In this document: positions 60,466 to 64,000 of the stretch, in pieces
Layout: each line of letters begins with the position of its first letter
Numbering within the stretch: the first letter of the stretch is position 1
Assembly: GCF_036245475.1 (NCBI RefSeq)
Contig: NZ_BTPM01000001.1
Coordinates: 1,922,001-1,986,000 of the forward strand
DNA: 64,000 nucleotides
Reading direction: 5' to 3'
DNA from: Vibrio sp. 10N
Lineage (GTDB): Bacteria > Pseudomonadota > Gammaproteobacteria > Enterobacterales > Vibrionaceae
Translations under genes and position numbers: made by a program
The notes under the pieces: model-generated
Databases searched by the model: none
The model's input: the letters and a program-made list of their open reading frames with translations, nothing else
What the model was told of the DNA's origin: nothing

Positions 60466-62848
60466 TGTGAATCATCAGCAGCTGACTCACGAAGAGATGG
60501 TTGCTATCGTCAAACAAGATCTTAAAACAGGTGTTGGTAAAAGCGTAAAGCACGATAGCGCGCCAAAACAAGTGACGGGCGAGGCTGTCTACATCGATGA
60601 CAGACTTGAGTTCCCAAACCAGCTTCATGTCTACGCGCTACTGAGCACACAAGCACACGCAAAAATCACTAAGATAGACGTCTCTCCTTGTTATGACTTC
60701 GCTGGCGTTGCTATTGCGATTACCTCCAAAGACGTGCCAGGCCAGCTTGATATTGGCGCTATCCTTCCCGGTGATCCTCTGCTTGCCGATGGTATTGTCG
60801 AATACTACGGTCAGCCTGTCATCGCAGTGGCGGCGAGCGACCTCGAAACTGCCAGAAAAGCAGCGCACGCCGCCATCGTTGAATACGAACCGCTACCTGC
60901 CATTCTGGATGTCAAAGAAGCACTCGCGAAAAAGCATTTCGTGACGGAAAGCCACCAGCAAAAGCGCGGTGACTCAGCCAAAGCCCTTGCCAACGCTAAA
61001 CACGTGATCGAGGGTGAAATCGAAATTGGCGGTCAAGAACACTTCTATCTCGAAACACAAGTTAGCAGCGTAATGCCAACCGAGGACGGCGGCATGATTG
61101 TCTATACCTCGACGCAAAACCCAACCGAAGTACAAAAACTGGTCTCTGAGGTACTTGGAGTTGCGATGCACAAAGTGGTGATCGACATGCGCCGCATGGG
61201 CGGCGGTTTTGGTGGTAAAGAGACACAAGCGGCAGCACCAGCTTGTATGGCGGCAGTGATCGCTCATTTAACCGGTCGACCAACCAAGATGCGCCTGCTT
61301 CGTAATGAAGATATGACCATGACCGGTAAACGTCACCCATTCTACAACCAATATAAGATTGGCTTTGATGATAACGGTGTGATTCAAGGTGCCGATATTG
61401 TTGTCGCGGGTAACTGTGGTTACTCGCCAGATCTGTCGAGTTCGATTGTCGACCGTGCCATGTTCCACTCTGACAATGCTTATTACTTAGGTGATGTGAC
61501 TGTTACCGGACACCGCTGTAAAACCAATACCGCTTCGAATACGGCTTACCGTGGTTTTGGCGGACCTCAGGGTATGATGACCATTGAACACATCATGGAT
61601 GAAATCGCCCGCTACCTTAACAAAGATCCGTTAGAAGTCCGCAAAGCCAACTACTACGGTGAAGAAGGTCGAAACGTTACCCACTACTACCAAACAGTGG
61701 AAGATAACTTCCTTCCTGAAATCACTGAGCAGTTAGAGCAAAGCAGTGATTACCACGCAAGACGGAAAGAGATCGCTGAGTTCAACAAAAACAGTCCGAT
61801 TTTGAAAAAGGGGTTGTCTATCACGCCCGTCAAATTTGGTATCTCGTTTACCGCCACGTTTCTAAACCAAGCCGGCGCACTGATTCACATTTATACCGAT
61901 GGCAGTATCCACCTAAACCACGGTGGTACTGAAATGGGACAAGGTCTGAATATCAAAGTGGCGCAAATCGTTGCAGAGGAGTTTCAAGTAGATGTTGACC
62001 GTATCCAAATCACCGCTACCAACACCGACAAGGTGCCGAACACCTCGCCCACGGCGGCCTCATCGGGCGCCGATCTCAACGGTAAAGCCGCACAAAACGC
62101 CGCAATAACCATTAAACAGCGTCTGATTGAATTTGCTTCCTCTCACTTTAAGGTGACTCCAGAAGAAGTACTGTTCAAAAATGGTATGGTACAAATCCGT
62201 GAGCAGATCATGACATTTGCAGACTTTGCGCAGCTGGCGTGGATGAACCAAATCTCACTGTCGAGCACAGGTTTTTATCGCACCCCAAAAATCTACTATG
62301 ACCATGAGAAAGCACGTGGCCGCCCTTTCTATTACTACGCTTATGGCGCGTCGTGTTCCGAAGTCATCATCGATACTCTCACTGGCGAGTACAAAATCTT
62401 GCGCGTGGATATCTTGCATGATGTGGGCGCGTCGCTTAACCCGGCTATCGACATTGGTCAGGTGGAAGGAGGCTTCGTTCAAGGCGTGGGTTGGTTGACA
62501 ACCGAAGAGCTCGTCTGGAATGAGCAAGGACGTTTGATGACGAACGGCCCAGCAAGCTACAAGATCCCGGCCATTGCAGACATGCCAATCGATTTTAGAA
62601 CGCATCTTCTTGAAAACCGAAGTAACCCTGAAGACACCGTGTTCAACTCCAAAGCGGTGGGTGAACCACCATTCATGCTAGGTATGTCCGTTTGGAGCGC
62701 ACTCAAAGACGCCATCTCTTATGTTGCCGTTGATGGTGCGATTCCCAAACTGGATACCCCCGCGACACCAGAACGAGTGTTAATGGCGGTGCAAGCCGTG
62801 ACACAAGGACAGAGTGTTAACACGGCATCCTTCACGGAAACCAATTAA
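60458..62848 (+). CDS. xdhB: Xanthine dehydrogenase large subunit
   Basis: 796 aa molybdenum-cofactor subunit. RRMGGGFGGKE and GTEMGQGLNIKVAQI bind Moco, SNTAYRGFGGPQGM the substrate-pocket region, and E736 in AVGEPPFMLG is the catalytic Glu. The N-terminal extension before GKSVKHDSAPKQVTGEAVYIDD is typical of the bacterial enzyme. Overlaps xdhA and precedes xdhC by 12 bp. Confidence 0.95.
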   Translation: MSNVNHQQLTHEEMVAIVKQDLKTGVGKSVKHDSAPKQVTGEAVYIDDRLEFPNQLHVYALLSTQAHAKITKIDVSPCYDFAGVAIAITSKDVPGQLDIGAILPGDPLLADGIVEYYGQPVIAVAASDLETARKAAHAAIVEYEPLPAILDVKEALAKKHFVTESHQQKRGDSAKALANAKHVIEGEIEIGGQEHFYLETQVSSVMPTEDGGMIVYTSTQNPTEVQKLVSEVLGVAMHKVVIDMRRMGGGFGGKETQAAAPACMAAVIAHLTGRPTKMRLLRNEDMTMTGKRHPFYNQYKIGFDDNGVIQGADIVVAGNCGYSPDLSSSIVDRAMFHSDNAYYLGDVTVTGHRCKTNTASNTAYRGFGGPQGMMTIEHIMDEIARYLNKDPLEVRKANYYGEEGRNVTHYYQTVEDNFLPEITEQLEQSSDYHARRKEIAEFNKNSPILKKGLSITPVKFGISFTATFLNQAGALIHIYTDGSIHLNHGGTEMGQGLNIKVAQIVAEEFQVDVDRIQITATNTDKVPNTSPTAASSGADLNGKAAQNAAITIKQRLIEFASSHFKVTPEEVLFKNGMVQIREQIMTFADFAQLAWMNQISLSSTGFYRTPKIYYDHEKARGRPFYYYAYGASCSEVIIDTLTGEYKILRVDILHDVGASLNPAIDIGQVEGGFVQGVGWLTTEELVWNEQGRLMTNGPASYKIPAIADMPIDFRTHLLENRSNPEDTVFNSKAVGEPPFMLGMSVWSALKDAISYVAVDGAIPKLDTPATPERVLMAVQAVTQGQSVNTASFTETN

Positions 62849-62860
62849 CAGGAGGTCACT

Positions 62861-63703
62861 ATGTTTAAGGACAACTGGATTCATGAGCTGGCTAGGCTCG
62901 AAGAACAACACGAACCTTGTGTCATGGTGACCGTACTTGAAGATCGCGGCTCCGTGCCGCGAGACGCAGGGACAAAAATGCTAGTGACTCGCGATAACAT
63001 CATCGCGACCATTGGTGGCGGCCATTTAGAACATGTCGCCTCTAAAATGGCACGAGAAATGCTTCTTTCAGGAGAGCAAAGCCTTAAAGTAGAACGGTTT
63101 AACTTGGGTGCTCGATTAGGTCAATGCTGTGGTGGTATGGCAACACTCAGCTTTGAACCCATTGGCACTTCGCAAAAGCATTTGGTACTTTTTGGTGCAG
63201 GCCATGTGGCAAAAGCACTGGTTCATATTGTTGCTACCCTGCCCTTTAGAGTAACGTGGATTGATGAACGTGAGGCAGAGTTTCCAGAAACGTTGCCGCA
63301 AGGAATCAACAAGCTCGTGAGTGACGACCCAGTAGGTGAAATCGCCCAAATGCCACCAAACAGCTATTACCTAGTGATGACTCACAATCATCAACTCGAT
63401 TTCGACCTGGCAAAAGCGATTATCAAGCGCGGTGACAGCGCCTACTTTGGGATGATTGGCTCACTGACCAAGCGTAAGAAGTTTGACTTCCGTTTGGCGC
63501 AGCGAGGCTTCAGTCAAGATGAGATCAACACCATGACCTGCCCAATAGGCATCGGAGCTGTTACTGGTAAGCACCCTGCAGAAATTGCCGTCTCTGTAGC
63601 CGGCGAGCTGATTTCGCACTATCAAGGTAACCCTATTGAGCAAAAGCGCCCAGCGCCCACTCGCCAAGAGCACTCACACCAAGAGCTAGACCAAGCAGGC
63701 TAA
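62861..63703 (+). CDS. xdhC: XdhC, molybdenum cofactor insertion chaperone
   Basis: 280 aa XdhC/CoxI-family protein that binds and inserts sulfurated Moco into XdhB. LGQCCGG carries the conserved Cys pair, LVLFGAGHVAKAL is a dinucleotide-like loop, and GMIGSLTKRKKF...CPIGIGAVTGKHPAEIAVSVAGEL the C-terminal signature. AGGAGG lies eight bases before the ATG. Confidence 0.93.
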   Translation: MFKDNWIHELARLEEQHEPCVMVTVLEDRGSVPRDAGTKMLVTRDNIIATIGGGHLEHVASKMAREMLLSGEQSLKVERFNLGARLGQCCGGMATLSFEPIGTSQKHLVLFGAGHVAKALVHIVATLPFRVTWIDEREAEFPETLPQGINKLVSDDPVGEIAQMPPNSYYLVMTHNHQLDFDLAKAIIKRGDSAYFGMIGSLTKRKKFDFRLAQRGFSQDEINTMTCPIGIGAVTGKHPAEIAVSVAGELISHYQGNPIEQKRPAPTRQEHSHQELDQAG

Positions 63704-63767
63704 AAAGCCGCGAAAGGATTAAAATAATAATACTGCCCAGAAATTTGGGGCAGAGAAAGGAAGTGTC

Positions 63768-64000
63768 ATGACAACACAACGCAAGGCCTACCGTGCCAGC
63801 ATTTTACATAGCATTGCTGACCCCAAAGATGTGGGGCTGGAAAACTCATACCAATTTTTTGAAGACGGCATGATCGTCGTAGAAAACGGTCACATCGTCG
63901 ACATCGGCAGTGCAACCGATATATTGGCTAGACACACCAGGCCAATGAAGATTAAAACCTACAAGGATAAGCTCATCACCTCCGGCTTTGTTGATACTCA
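63768..64000 (+). CDS. guaD: Guanine deaminase, N-terminal part
   Basis: Cut by the window end. The first 77 codons read TTQRKAYRASILHSIAD...SYQFFEDGMIVVENGHIVDIGSATDIL...LITSGFVDT, the opening of amidohydrolase guanine deaminases (guanine to xanthine). The metal-binding HVH would follow just beyond the window edge. AGGAAG precedes the ATG. Its product feeds XdhAB, which fits the operon. Confidence 0.88.
   Translation, partial: MTTQRKAYRASILHSIADPKDVGLENSYQFFEDGMIVVENGHIVDIGSATDILARHTRPMKIKTYKDKLITSGFVDT

Noticed and set aside
63733..63753. CTGCCC/GGGCAG hairpin between xdhC and guaD as a terminator
   Set aside because: Short stem without a T tract inside an apparent operon.

Overview
This window is Vibrio-type gammaproteobacterial chromosome. 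It carries the integrase-proximal ~46 kb of a sedentary chromosomal integron (superintegron), joined to a conserved core region (infC-rpmI-rplT-thrS beside the integrase, then a stress/partner-switching module, serine biosynthesis genes, a DUF819 membrane protein and a purine-catabolism operon). The genus call rests on the integrase placed next to rplT, the Vibrio-like ~117 bp attC sites and the core protein sequences; no species call is made.

Positions 1-46080 are the cassette array. I delimit 78 attC sites plus one partial site at the left edge. The integrase gene (46293-47258, +) reads away from the array and most cassette genes lie on the minus strand, reading away from the integrase. Three attC classes occur. 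Class A has left arm TTGTTAAGTAGC and right arm CTTGAACAA. Class B has left arm TTGCTAAGTTGC and right arm CTTGAGCAA. Class C collects divergent or short (89-122 bp) sites. The paired arms co-vary, as expected for sites recombined as folded single strands. Cassette cargo: acetyltransferases, VOC/glyoxalase proteins, GFA-type zinc proteins, methyltransferase copies, two signal peptidase II (lspA) copies, NIPSNAP and ABM-domain proteins, YqfO, Nudix, HIT, RidA, a nucleosidase, lipoproteins, a secreted metzincin protease, a possible HslV/proteasome-like protein, several unknown proteins with nuclease/HEPN-like signatures, and three toxin-antitoxin cassettes (ParDE-like, DinJ-YafQ-like, CcdAB). 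All three TA cassettes are inverted relative to the array and carry their own promoters.

The array is highly repetitive. Many gene cassettes occur two or three times, and a two-cassette block (9469-10471) recurs at 24324-25326. The most striking element is a family of 13 ORF-poor cassettes, each 310-312 bp. They diverge by substitution but hardly at all in length, and they cluster at 36.8-39.2 and 43.0-45.6 kb.

Positions 46040-47300 hold attI, a near-consensus LexA box before the integrase gene, the integrase and a shared terminator. Positions 47311-50485 hold thrS-infC-rpmI-rplT (minus strand): infC starts at AUU, and thrS is preceded by a hairpin that mimics a tRNA-Thr(GGU) anticodon arm. 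Positions 50683-52962 hold an RsbW-like ATPase, a response regulator-phosphatase and an unknown protein. Positions 53120-55529 hold a phosphoglycerate dehydrogenase-like gene and serC, and 55702-56934 a DUF819 protein. Position 57497 starts a 62-residue gene behind a perfect LexA box. From 57871 to the end lie a GntR/FCD regulator, tandem TTGACC-N4-GGTCAA palindromes, xdhA-xdhB-xdhC and the start of guanine deaminase, a purine-degradation operon running off the window.
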